Shown: piece by piece, positions 8,007 to 16,042 of the stretch
Numbering within the stretch: position 1 is the stretch's first letter
How the letters are laid out: every line of letters starts with the position of its first letter
Source: Streptomyces yatensis
Lineage (GTDB): Bacteria; Actinomycetota; Actinomycetes; Streptomycetales; Streptomycetaceae
Direction: 5' to 3'
Length of the DNA stretch: 64,000 nt
Assembly: GCF_018069625.1 (NCBI RefSeq)
Contig: NZ_CP072941.1
Span: forward strand, 7,936,001 to 8,000,000
Notes under the pieces: model-generated
What the model saw: only the letters and a program-made list of their open reading frames with translations
Told to the model about the DNA's origin: nothing
Database searches by the model: none
Program-made: the position numbers and the translations under genes

Positions 8007-11000
8007 ATGCCAGGCTTCACGCATCTGCACACCGCGTCCGGGTTCTCCCTGCGGTACGGGGCCGCGCACCCGGAGCGGCTGGCGCAGCGTGCCGCCGAGC
8101 GCGGCATGGACGCGATCGCGCTGACCGACCGCGACAGCCTCGCCGGAGCGGTGCGGTTCGCCCGGGCGTGCGAGCGCGCGGGGGTGCGGCCGCTCTTCGG
8201 GGTGGACCTCGCCGTACGGAGGGAGGACCCGGAGCCGGGACGCACCGTTCGGCGCCGTACGCCGGTGCGCGGCGGGGCCTTCATCGACGAGTCCACACCC
8301 CGGGCGGTCTTCCTCGCCCGGGACGGCGCGGCCGGCTGGGCCGCCCTGTGCGGGCTGGTCTCCGCCGCCCACGCGGGGCTCACCCACTCCGGATCCGCCC
8401 GGACGAACGGCGACGGGCCGCCCCTGCTGCACTGGCGCGACCTGGTGAGCGACCCCGGCGCGCTCGCCCCGCTGACCGTGCTGCTCGGCCCGGACTCCGA
8501 CGTCGGCCGGGCCCTGGCCGCCGGGCGCCCCGACCGGGCCGCGCGGCTGATCGCCCCCTGGCGCGAACTCTTCGGCGACGCGCTGCGGCTGGAGGCCGTA
8601 TGGCACGGCCGCACCGGCGCCGGCCCGGGCTCGCTGCGGCTCGCCGCCCGTACCGTCGGCTTCGCCGCCGACCAGGGCATCCCGGCCGTGCTGAGCAACG
8701 CCGCCCGTTACGCCGATCCGGGGGAGGGGCCGGTCGCCGATGTCCTGGACGCGGCCCGCCGGCTCGTCCCCATCGACTCGCGCACCCCCGGGGCGCTCGA
8801 CAGCGGCGAGCGCTGGCTCAAGGGGCCCCGGGACATGGCGAAGGCGGCCGAGCGGATCGTGGAGGCGGCCGGGATGCGGCGGGACGCCGCGCACCGCCTG
8901 CTGGAGGAGACCCGGCGCACCGCCGCCGCGTGTCTGGTCGACCCCGAGGACCACATCGGCCTGGGCAGCGTCCACTTCCCCGAGCCCCGGCTGGTCGGGG
9001 CCGGGCGGCGGAGCGCCGAGCGGGTGCTGCGGTCGCGCTGCGCCGCCGCCATGGTGCTGCGGGGATACGACCGGGACCGGGTGCGCTGGGAGCGGCTCGA
9101 GGACGAGCTGCGCACCATCGAACGGCTCGGCTTCGCCTCGTACTTCCTCACCGTCGCGCAGGTCGTCGACGACACCCGGGAGCTCGGCATCCGGGTGGCC
9201 GCCCGTGGCTCGGGCGCCGGGTCGTTCGTCAACCACCTGCTGGGCATCACCCACGCCGACCCGGTGGCCAACGGCCTGATGATGGAGCGCTTCCTGTCGG
9301 AGCGGCGCGCCGCGCTGCCCGATATCGACATCGATGTGGAGTCCGCGCGCCGGCTCGACGTCTATCGCGCGATCTTCGAGCGGTTCGGGGCGGAGCGGGT
9401 CGCGACCGTCTCGATGCCCGAGACCTACCGGGTGCGCCATGCCGTACGGGACGTGGGCGCGGCGCTCGGCATGGACCCGGCCGAGGTGGACCGGCTCGCC
9501 AAGTCCTTCCCGCACATCCGCGCCCGTGACGCCCGCGCGGCGCTCGCGGAACTGCCCGAGCTGCGGGCACTACGAGAAGCGACCGCCGAGCAGGAACGTT
9601 TCGGCAAGCTCTGGAACCTGGTCGAGGCGCTCGACGGGCTGCCCCGTGGCATCGCCATGCACCCCTGCGGCGTGCTGCTCTCGGACGCCGGGCTGCTGGC
9701 CCGTACGCCCATCGTGCCGACCAGCGGCGAGGGCTTTCCCATGTCGCAGTTCGACAAGGACGACGTGGAGGAGCTCGGACTGCTCAAGCTCGATGTCCTC
9801 GGGGTGCGGATGCAGTCCGCGATGGCGCACGCGGTCGCGGAGATCCGGCGGACCACCGGGCGGGTCGTGGACATCGACGACCCCGGGCAGGTCCGGCCCG
9901 GCGATCCGGCCACCTACGACCTGATCCGCTCCACCGAGACGCTCGGCTGCTTCCAGATCGAATCGCCCGGTCAGCGCGATCTCCTCGGTCGGCTGCAGCC
10001 CACCTCCTTCCACGATCTCGTGGTCGACATATCGCTCTTCCGGCCGGGCCCGGTCGCCGCCGACATGGTCCGGCCCTTCATCGACGCCCGGCACGGCCGC
10101 AAGCCCGCGCGCTATCCGCATCCGGACCTGGAGGACGCGCTGCGCGAGACCCACGGGGTCGTGGTCTTCCATGAGCAGATCATCAAGATCGTGTCGATCA
10201 TGACCGGATGTGAACGGGACCTCGCCGACGAGGCGCGGCGCGCGCTGTCCGACCCCGAGCGGCAGGGGCGGGTGCGGGCCTGGTTCCACGCGGAGGCGGA
10301 GAAACGGGGCTACGCGCCGGAGGTGCTGCTACGCACCTGGGAGATCGTCGAGGCGTTCGGCTCGTACGGCTTCTGCAAGGCGCATGCCGTCGCCTTCGCG
10401 GTCCCGACGTATCAGTCCGCCTGGCTCAAGGCGCACCATCCGGCCGCCTTCTACGCCGGGCTGCTCACCCATGACCCCGGGATGTACCCGAAGCGGCTGC
10501 TGCTGGCGGACGCGCGCCGGCGCGGGGTGCCGATCCTGCCGCTGGATGTGAACCGGTCGGGCGCCGCCTATCGAATCGAACTGACGTCTGGTGATTCTCG
10601 GGGCGGAGGCGACAAGGGGGACAGGCGCGGGAAGGGAGACAGGCGCGGGGAGGGAGACAGGGGCGGGATGGGAGACAGGGGCGGGAAGGGAGACAGGCGC
10701 GGGATGGGGAGCGGAGACAGCCTCGGCGTCCGGCTGGCGCTGAGCGACGTCCACGGCATCAGCGAGGCCGAGACCGAGCGGATCGCGGCCGGACAGCCCT
10801 ACTCCTCGCTCCAGGACCTGTGGCTGCGCGCCCACCCCGGGCGGCCGGTCGCCGAACGGCTGGCCCAGGTCGGCGCGTTGGACGCGTTCGGCACCAGCCG
10901 CCGCGATCTGCTGCTGCAGATCGCCGAACTGCACCGGCAGCAGCGGGGCGCCGCCCGGCGCGACGCCGAGGGCCAGCTTCCGCTGGCCGAAACCGGCCCC

Positions 11001-11702
11001 GCCGCCCCCGCCGGGCTCCCCGACCTCGACGCGGACGAACGCCTCGGCGCCGAACTCGGCATCCTCGGCATGGATGTCTCCCGCCATCTGATGGGCGACC
11101 ACCGGGACTTCCTGGAGGAGCTGGGCGCGATCCCCGCGAAGCGGCTGCGCGACGCGCCGCACGGGGAGGTCGTACTCGTCGCCGGCGCCAAGGCCGCCAC
11201 CCAGACCCCGCCGATCCGCTCGGGGCGCCGGGTCATCTTCACCACGCTCGACGACGGCACGGGGCTGGTCGACTGCGCCTTCTTCGACGACAGCCACGCG
11301 GCGTGCGCGCACACCGTCTTCCACTCCTGGCTGCTGCTCGTACGCGGCGTGGTCCAGCGGCGCGGCCCGCGCAGCCTCAGCGTCGTCGGCTCGGCCGTGT
11401 GGAACCTCGCCGAACTGGCCCGGCTCAGGAAGGAGGGCGGCCTTGAAGCGGTCGCCGCCGAACTGGCGGGGGCGGCCCCGGAGACGGCCGAAGCGGGCTC
11501 CGGCTCCGGCCGCGAAGCGGGCTCCGGCTCCGGCCGCGAAGCGGGCTCCGGCTCCGGCCGCGAAGGGGACTCCGACTCCGGTCGCCGCATCGAGATGCCC
11601 ACCGGTTACGCCATGCACCCCTGGGCCGACCTCCAGCCCGCGGGCGACCAGGCCGCCACCGGCCGCAAGCTGTGGCATGCGAGCCCGGGGAGCGCGGGAT
11701 GA
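8007..11702 (+). CDS. dnaE2: Error-prone DNA polymerase III alpha subunit DnaE2
   Basis: 1,231-residue C-family polymerase used in damage-tolerant, mutagenic synthesis. ATG 8007 follows GGGAGGTG. The N-terminal PHP domain starts at FTHLHTASGFSLRYGA. The palm motif LPDIDIDVESARR gives the DnaE2-type acidic residues. The finger/thumb segments GSYGFCKAHAVAFA and the C-terminal OB-fold are present. Two low-complexity insertions are unusual: an 18-bp repeat encoding GDRRGK-type units just before VRLALSDVHGISEAE, and a 24-bp repeat encoding EAGSGSGR near the C-terminus. The gene overlaps imuB by 4 nt (ATGA) and is preceded by a LexA-like box. No imuA'-type gene is in the window. Confidence 0.95.
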   Translation: MPGFTHLHTASGFSLRYGAAHPERLAQRAAERGMDAIALTDRDSLAGAVRFARACERAGVRPLFGVDLAVRREDPEPGRTVRRRTPVRGGAFIDESTPRAVFLARDGAAGWAALCGLVSAAHAGLTHSGSARTNGDGPPLLHWRDLVSDPGALAPLTVLLGPDSDVGRALAAGRPDRAARLIAPWRELFGDALRLEAVWHGRTGAGPGSLRLAARTVGFAADQGIPAVLSNAARYADPGEGPVADVLDAARRLVPIDSRTPGALDSGERWLKGPRDMAKAAERIVEAAGMRRDAAHRLLEETRRTAAACLVDPEDHIGLGSVHFPEPRLVGAGRRSAERVLRSRCAAAMVLRGYDRDRVRWERLEDELRTIERLGFASYFLTVAQVVDDTRELGIRVAARGSGAGSFVNHLLGITHADPVANGLMMERFLSERRAALPDIDIDVESARRLDVYRAIFERFGAERVATVSMPETYRVRHAVRDVGAALGMDPAEVDRLAKSFPHIRARDARAALAELPELRALREATAEQERFGKLWNLVEALDGLPRGIAMHPCGVLLSDAGLLARTPIVPTSGEGFPMSQFDKDDVEELGLLKLDVLGVRMQSAMAHAVAEIRRTTGRVVDIDDPGQVRPGDPATYDLIRSTETLGCFQIESPGQRDLLGRLQPTSFHDLVVDISLFRPGPVAADMVRPFIDARHGRKPARYPHPDLEDALRETHGVVVFHEQIIKIVSIMTGCERDLADEARRALSDPERQGRVRAWFHAEAEKRGYAPEVLLRTWEIVEAFGSYGFCKAHAVAFAVPTYQSAWLKAHHPAAFYAGLLTHDPGMYPKRLLLADARRRGVPILPLDVNRSGAAYRIELTSGDSRGGGDKGDRRGKGDRRGEGDRGGMGDRGGKGDRRGMGSGDSLGVRLALSDVHGISEAETERIAAGQPYSSLQDLWLRAHPGRPVAERLAQVGALDAFGTSRRDLLLQIAELHRQQRGAARRDAEGQLPLAETGPAAPAGLPDLDADERLGAELGILGMDVSRHLMGDHRDFLEELGAIPAKRLRDAPHGEVVLVAGAKAATQTPPIRSGRRVIFTTLDDGTGLVDCAFFDDSHAACAHTVFHSWLLLVRGVVQRRGPRSLSVVGSAVWNLAELARLRKEGGLEAVAAELAGAAPETAEAGSGSGREAGSGSGREAGSGSGREGDSDSGRRIEMPTGYAMHPWADLQPAGDQAATGRKLWHASPGSAG
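10620..10709 (+). repeat. 18-bp minisatellite inside dnaE2
   Basis: Five tandem 18-bp units beginning GACAGGCGCGGG or GACAGGGGCGGG encode GDRRGK-like hexapeptides. They sit in a loop between conserved DnaE2 segments and keep the frame. Confidence 0.9.
11490..11585 (+). repeat. 24-bp minisatellite near the dnaE2 3' end
   Basis: Three identical 24-bp units encoding EAGSGSGR, plus a fourth diverged unit (EGDSDSGR), extend a linker after the OB-fold region. Confidence 0.9.
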
Positions 11703-12961
11703 CGTCCGAACACCTCCTCCCGGTCCATCCGTTGGGCACCGCCCTGCCGGGTGTCGTGTCCGCGCCCGGCGTTCGGGCCGCCGCGCGCTGGGGTTCGGTT
11801 GAGGCGAGCGGGGGTTCAGCCCGGGCGAGCGGGGGTCCGGTTGAGGCGAGCGGGGGCGGCGGGGGCCGGGGCCCGGGCGAGCCGGGCCAAGGGGGCGAGG
11901 TGCCGCATGTGTTGTACGTGCGGTTCCATCCCGCGCCCGGGGAGGACGTCTACCAGGGCCTGCTCGCCCTGCTCGGCGAGCTGACGCCCGTCGTCGAGGC
12001 GCTGCCGCCCGATGCCGCGTTGGCGGATGTGCGGGGTGCGCTGCGGTACTTCGGGCGGGACGCGGCGGGGCTGGCCGAGATCGTACGGGTCCGGGCGCTG
12101 GCCCGGTACGGCGTGGACTGCACCGTCGGCGTCGCCGCCAACCCCCTGCTCGCCCGCATGGCCGTCTACGAGGCCCAGGAGTCCGGCGCCCCCGCGTCCA
12201 GGGGCGGCCGGTCCGGTGGCAGGTCCGGTGGTGGGTCCGGCGGCGGGTCCGGCCATGCGGCCGGGTCCGTCCGTACCGTTCCCGGCGATCCGGACGCCGT
12301 CGCCGCGTTCCTGGCGCGCAAGCCGCCCATCGCCCTGCCCGGGGTGGGGCCCGCGACCGCGCGCACCCTGAGCGCGTACGGGCTGGACAGCGCCGCGCGG
12401 ATCGCCGCCGCGCCGCTGTCCACTCTGCAGCGGATCCTCGGCGCGACGACCGCGCGCCGCGTCCACGCGTGGGCGCGCGGTATCGATCCGGCGCCGGTCA
12501 CCCCGAACGCCCCCGCCCGGGCGATGGGCGCGGAACACCGCTTCCGCCACGACGAGTTGGACCCCGTCCGCAGGCGCCGCGCGCTGCTCACCCTCGCCGA
12601 CGGGCTCGGTGTCCGGCTGCGGACGAGCGGCCAGGTCGCGGCCGCGATCAGCGTCACCGTGCGCTACGCCGACCGCTCCACGACCACCCGCTCCCGCACC
12701 CTGACCGAGCCGACCGCGCACACCCCGGCGCTGACCGCCGCCGCGTACGCGCTGCATGACGCGCTCGGGCTGCAGCGGGCCCGGGTGCGGTCCGTGGCGC
12801 TGCGTGTCGAGGGGCTGATGGGCGCCGAACTCGCCTCCCATCAGCTCACGTTCGACCCCGCGGACGAGAAGTCACGCCGTCTGGAGGCCGCCGCCGACCG
12901 GGCCCGGGCCCGCTTCGGCATCTCCGCGGTCCGGCCCGCCGGATTCCTCGACGTCGCATAG
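11699..12961 (+). CDS. imuB: ImuB-like Y-family polymerase homologue without catalytic acids
   Basis: 420 residues, starting in the ATGA overlap with dnaE2. Residues 1-70 are low complexity, with a 21-bp repeat. The Y-family core begins at PHVLYVRFHP (about 69). Where active Y-polymerases have the first metal-binding Asp, this protein has YVRFH. The usual DE pair is Asp105-Ala106 (PPDAALADV). Helix-hairpin-helix elements (ALPGVGPATARTL) and a little-finger region follow. ImuB proteins are catalytically dead adaptors linking DnaE2 to the sliding clamp; the missing acids and the gene order support that role. A second array (12206-12253) lies in the fingers region. The ending AGFLDVA is echoed by decayed repeats downstream. 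Confidence 0.87.
   Translation: MTSEHLLPVHPLGTALPGVVSAPGVRAAARWGSVEASGGSARASGGPVEASGGGGGRGPGEPGQGGEVPHVLYVRFHPAPGEDVYQGLLALLGELTPVVEALPPDAALADVRGALRYFGRDAAGLAEIVRVRALARYGVDCTVGVAANPLLARMAVYEAQESGAPASRGGRSGGRSGGGSGGGSGHAAGSVRTVPGDPDAVAAFLARKPPIALPGVGPATARTLSAYGLDSAARIAAAPLSTLQRILGATTARRVHAWARGIDPAPVTPNAPARAMGAEHRFRHDELDPVRRRRALLTLADGLGVRLRTSGQVAAAISVTVRYADRSTTTRSRTLTEPTAHTPALTAAAYALHDALGLQRARVRSVALRVEGLMGAELASHQLTFDPADEKSRRLEAAADRARARFGISAVRPAGFLDVA
11792..11854 (+). repeat. 21-bp repeat in the imuB N-terminus
   Basis: Three 21-bp units encode GSVEASG, GSARASG and GPVEASG in the disordered leader before the Y-family core. Confidence 0.85.
12206..12253 (+). repeat. 12-bp repeat inside imuB
   Basis: Four 12-bp units encode GRSG, GRSG, GGSG and GGSG. 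They insert a flexible Gly/Ser loop after EAQESGAPA. Confidence 0.85.
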
Positions 12962-13136
12962 CCCCGCCGGAGTCCTGGGACGTCACGTAACTCGCTTAAC
13001 TCCGCAGTCCGTTGGGCGTCGTATACCACGCCGGCTTCCTGGACGTCGCGTAACCTCACCAGCACCACGGATGTCGTGTAACCCCACCAGTTTCCTGGTT
13101 GTCACGTAACCCGCCGGATTCCTGGACGTCGCGTGA
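12938..13136 (+). repeat. Decayed tandem copies of the imuB 3' end
   Basis: The last codons of imuB (GCCGGATTCCTCGACGTC plus stop) are followed by six degenerate copies. The GACGTC-like cores start at 12950, 12979, 13015, 13042, 13070, 13098 and 13125, mostly 27-29 bp apart. The copies around 13042 and 13125 still read AGFLDVA-stop; the others carry substitutions or an extra base. The array fills most of the 346-nt gap before the lipase gene, and no gene is seen in it. Confidence 0.8.
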
Positions 13137-13307
13137 AAAGGGTGTAAACGTTCCTTCACCGGCACATGGCTGGATGCCTTTGCTACTCGCGCGTAATTTC
13201 GATTGAGCGCACCACTTCTTGTGATCCGGATCGCAGGGCGCAGCGCAAGCGCACCGTCAGCGCACCCTCAGCGCGACTCTCTCCCCCACCAGCGAGGAGT
13301 TCATGTG

Positions 13308-14255
13308 ATGCTGCCCTGGAGGCGTATCCGGCGATTCCGGAAGACCGCGAAGTCCGCGAAGTCCGCGGAGACCACGCAGACCGCGAAGTCCACGCAGACC
13401 AAGCCCCGTACGTTACTGCCCGCCCTGGCCCTCGCGGTCGCGGCGACCACGGCGACCCCCACCGCCGCGCTCGCCACGGACACCGCGTCGCAGGGGGTGA
13501 GCAGCGGCTGGAACGACTACTCCTGCAAGCCCTCGGCCCAACACCCCCGCCCCGTCGTCCTGGTGCACGGCACTCTCGGCAACTCCGTCGACAACTGGCT
13601 CGGCTTCGCGCCCTACCTGGTCAAACGGGGTTACTGCGTCTTCTCCCTCGACTACGGCCAACTGCCCGTCGTGCCGTTCTTCCACGGTCTCGGGGCGGTC
13701 GACCAGTCAGCGAAGCAGCTCTCCACCCATGTGGACCGGGTGCTCGCCGCCACCGGCGCCGCCAAGGTCGACATGGTCGGGCATTCGCAGGGCGGGATGA
13801 TGCCCCGCTACTACCTCAAGTTCCTCGGTGGCGCGCCGAAGGTGAACGCCCTGGTCGGCATCGCCCCCACCAACCACGGCACGACCCTGTCCGGGCTGAC
13901 GAAGCTGCTGGACTACTTCCCCGGGGTCGGCGATCTCATCGCCATGGGCGCCCCGGGGCTGATGGACCAGGTGGTCGGCTCGGACTTCCTGCGGCGCCTC
14001 AACGAGGGCGGCGACACCGTCCCCGGGGTGCGCTACACCGTCATCGCGACCAAGTACGACGAGGTCGCCACCCCCTACCGGGCACAGTTCCTCTCCGGTC
14101 CGAACGTCAAGAACGTGGTGATCCAGGATCTGTGCCCGACCGACATCTCCGAGCATCTGGCCATCGGGCTGACCGACGGTCTGGCCTTCCATGAGGCCGT
14201 CAATGCCCTCGATCCGGATCACGCCACCCCGACCACCTGTGCGTCGGACGACTGA
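13308..14255 (+). CDS. Secreted alpha/beta-hydrolase lipase (triacylglycerol lipase type)
   Basis: 315 residues. ATG 13308 follows GCGAGGAG. A strongly basic Lys/Thr-rich start, with short repeats (KSAKSAETTQTAKSTQTK), precedes a hydrophobic core ending AALA near residue 56: a long secretion signal. The hydrolase has the oxyanion loop VLVHGTLGN and nucleophile Ser160 in VGHSQGG. Likely acid and base residues lie in KYDEVATPY and CPTDISEHLAIG. Streptomyces lipases of this form hydrolyse extracellular esters. Lying downstream of imuB-dnaE2 matches my memory of S. coelicolor gene order, which I could not check. Confidence 0.87.
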   Translation: MLPWRRIRRFRKTAKSAKSAETTQTAKSTQTKPRTLLPALALAVAATTATPTAALATDTASQGVSSGWNDYSCKPSAQHPRPVVLVHGTLGNSVDNWLGFAPYLVKRGYCVFSLDYGQLPVVPFFHGLGAVDQSAKQLSTHVDRVLAATGAAKVDMVGHSQGGMMPRYYLKFLGGAPKVNALVGIAPTNHGTTLSGLTKLLDYFPGVGDLIAMGAPGLMDQVVGSDFLRRLNEGGDTVPGVRYTVIATKYDEVATPYRAQFLSGPNVKNVVIQDLCPTDISEHLAIGLTDGLAFHEAVNALDPDHATPTTCASDD

Positions 14256-14268
14256 CGCTTGACAAAGG

Positions 14269-14308
14269 GGGTGACCCCGCCGCCCCGAGCGGGGTGGCGG
14301 GGTCACCC
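14269..14308. terminator. Strong terminator after the lipase gene
   Basis: An 18-bp stem with one mismatch (14269-14286 with 14291-14308) and a GAGC loop starts 13 nt after the lipase stop. It abuts the 23-bp repeat array. Confidence 0.8.
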
Positions 14309-14459
14309 TTCGCCGTGCGGCGCGGTCGCTCTTCGCCGTGCGGCGTGGTCGCTCTTCGCCGTGCGGCGTGGTCGCTCTTCGCCGTGCGGCGTGGTCGCTC
14401 TTCGCCGTGCGGCGTGGTCGCTCTTCGCCGTGCGGCGTGGTCGCTCTTCGCCGGGCGGC
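14309..14459. repeat. 23-bp tandem array at the lipase/marR junction
   Basis: Six head-to-tail copies of a 23-bp unit (TTCGCCGTGCGGCGTGGTCG plus CTC) start at 14309, 14332, 14355, 14378, 14401 and 14424. A partial seventh starts at 14447. Only the first copy differs, by one base. Each contains the small inverted repeat CGCCG-TG-CGGCG. The array lies between two convergent 3' ends, and its period is not a multiple of three. Confidence 0.92.
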
Positions 14460-14469
14460 AGGACGGGGT

Positions 14470-14934
14470 TCAGCGCGGCGGACGGCTCCCGAGCGCGTCC
14501 ACGAAGCGCGTCAGCAGCCGTGCGAACTCCGCCCGGTCCGCCTCCGGCCACTCCTCCATCGCCTCCGCGAATACGGAGCGCCGGAAGCGGTGCACCTCAT
14601 CCGTCATGGCGCGCCCTGCCTCGGTCCGTACGAGCAGGGCGCGTCGCCCGTCGGACTGGTCCGCCTCCCGCCGCACCAGCCCGGCCTCGACCGCCCCGGC
14701 GACGAGTCTGCTCGCCCGGGGCTGGTCGACGGCCAGGGCGGCGGCGATGTCGGAGACGGTGGGCGGGGTCCCGCTCTGCTCCGCCGCCTCGATGGCGTCG
14801 AGTACGTCGAACGAGGCGTCCCCGAGGGCGGGTCGGCCCGCGCGCCGTGCCAGTGACCGTCTGCTCTGGCTGCGGCGGATGGCGACCATGGCCCGTTCGA
14901 CGGCGTCGGCGGGTCGCTCGGCGTTGTCGGCCAC
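14470..14934 (-). CDS. MarR-family transcriptional regulator
   Basis: About 154 residues from GTG 14934, which has GAGGGG 7 nt upstream. Longer starts (ATG 14961, ATG 14973) would put coding sequence inside the operator. The winged-helix core is FDVLDAIEAAEQSGTPPTVSDIAAALAVDQPRASRLVAGAVEAGLV, with wing RREADQSDGRRALLV. It is divergent from the second MarR-like gene, and a symmetric operator lies between the two. Repression of itself and its neighbour is expected. The ligand is unknown. Confidence 0.85.
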   Translation of the reverse strand: MADNAERPADAVERAMVAIRRSQSRRSLARRAGRPALGDASFDVLDAIEAAEQSGTPPTVSDIAAALAVDQPRASRLVAGAVEAGLVRREADQSDGRRALLVRTEAGRAMTDEVHRFRRSVFAEAMEEWPEADRAEFARLLTRFVDALGSRPPR

Positions 14935-14955
14935 GTTGTCGCCCCTCGTTCCGTA

Positions 14956-14995
14956 TTGCATAATCGATGACATCTACTTGTCATCTTACATGCAA
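14956..14995. promoter_or_regulatory. Nested-palindrome operator between two marR genes
   Basis: The outer arms TTGCAT (14956-14961) and ATGCAA (14990-14995) and the inner arms GATGACA (14966-14972) and TGTCATC (14979-14985) are all exact and share one centre at 14975.5. The layout suits two dimers or one extended dimer of a MarR protein and lies upstream of both chosen starts. Confidence 0.75.
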
Positions 14996-15026
14996 TCTCT
15001 ACACGCAATCAGGAACGGGGAGTTCG

Positions 15027-15443
15027 ATGAAGCCGATCGGATACTGGCTCAAGCACCTGGACGCGCTGATCGACGCGGACTTCGAGCGCGCCCTGGCCGG
15101 CAGTGGCCTCGCCCGGCGTCACTGGCAGGTGCTCAACTCGCTCGCCGCGGGCCCCAGAAGCGCCGATGAGCTCGCCGAGGCGCTCCGGCCCTTCTGGGGC
15201 GAGGGCGCGATCACCCTGGAGGAGGCGCTGGAGGCGCTCCAATCCCGGGGCTGGGTGACCCGCGCCGCCGACCGCGGCCCCTACTCCCTCACCCCGCCCG
15301 GCGCCGACGGCCACGCCGCCGTGGCGGAGCGGGTCGGCGCCACCCGGCGGCGGCTCATGGACGGGCTGACGGACGACCAGTACCTGGAGACGGTACGGGT
15401 GCTGAGCCGCATGGCCGCGAACCTCGAAGGCGCCTTGGCGTGA
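15027..15443 (+). CDS. MarR-like winged-helix protein
   Basis: About 138 residues. ATG 15027 follows GGGGAG. After a helical start (KPIGYWLKHLDALIDADFERAL), the segment RRHWQVLNSLAAGPRSADELAEAL looks like a MarR winged helix. EALEALQSRGWVTRA fits the recognition and wing region. The protein is shorter and more divergent than the opposing regulator at 14470-14934. The shared operator suggests the two control, or respond to, the same signal. Confidence 0.75.
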   Translation: MKPIGYWLKHLDALIDADFERALAGSGLARRHWQVLNSLAAGPRSADELAEALRPFWGEGAITLEEALEALQSRGWVTRAADRGPYSLTPPGADGHAAVAERVGATRRRLMDGLTDDQYLETVRVLSRMAANLEGALA

Positions 15444-15506
15444 CCGGCGCCCCGTGAGGGGGCCGCCGGTGCCGACCGGTGCCGACCGGTCCGGCCGTCG
15501 TCCGCA

Positions 15507-15923
15507 TTACTCGGCGACGAGCTCGACCTCGAGGTTGCCTCGCGTCGCCTTGGAGTACGGGCAGACCTGGTGCGCCTGCTCGACCAGCTTGCGGCCGGTC
15601 TCGTTCTCCAGGTCGCTCGGCAGCTCGACGCGCAGCGTCACCTTGAGGCCGAAGCCGCCGTCCGCCTCGTCCTTGCCGATGCCGACCTCGGCGGTGACGG
15701 AGATGTCCTTGGTGTCGACCTTGCTCTGGCGGCCGACGAGGCCGAGCGCGGACGCGAAGCAGGCGGCGTAGCCCGCGGCGAAGAGCTGCTCGGGGTTGGT
15801 GCCCTGGCCGTTGCCGCCGAGGGCGGGCGGCATGGCGAGCGGCAGATCGAGCTGTCCGTCGGAGCTCACGGCCCGGCCGTCGCGTCCGTTGGCAGTGGCC
15901 ACCGCGGTGTAGATCGCGTCCAT
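15507..15923 (-). CDS. ohr: Organic hydroperoxide resistance protein (Ohr, OsmC family)
   Basis: 138-residue thiol peroxidase. ATG 15923 (MDAIYTAVATA) has GAGAGGG upstream. Both catalytic cysteines are present: one in GYAACFASAL, the other in HQVCPYSKATRGN, which ends the domain. Ohr reduces fatty-acid and other organic hydroperoxides, usually with lipoyl-protein electrons. It is divergent from ohrR with the operator between them, the classical arrangement. Confidence 0.95.
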   Translation of the reverse strand: MDAIYTAVATANGRDGRAVSSDGQLDLPLAMPPALGGNGQGTNPEQLFAAGYAACFASALGLVGRQSKVDTKDISVTAEVGIGKDEADGGFGLKVTLRVELPSDLENETGRKLVEQAHQVCPYSKATRGNLEVELVAE

Positions 15924-16002
15924 GAAGACCATCCCTCTCGTGTTCAGGCAGTCGGTGAGGCGGGGGCTCGGGGTGGCCCCGCCTTCGAGCAGAAGTACAG
16001 CA

Positions 16003-16022
16003 CACAATTAAGTTGTGCACAA
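16003..16022. promoter_or_regulatory. OhrR operator
   Basis: Overlapping palindromes CACAA-TTAAG-TTGTG (16003-16017) and TTGTGCACAA (16013-16022) lie in an A/T-rich interval between ohr and ohrR. This is the expected place for reduced OhrR to bind. Confidence 0.75.
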
Positions 16023-16042
16023 CTAAAGGGTACGCTGGACAC

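Noticed and set aside
12983..13165. 60-codon minus-strand frame over the imuB 3' repeats
   Set aside because: It is a by-product of the repeat array; no ribosome site and no family resemblance.
14309..14459. CRISPR array
   Set aside because: The 23-bp units are head-to-tail with no spacers and no cas genes are near.
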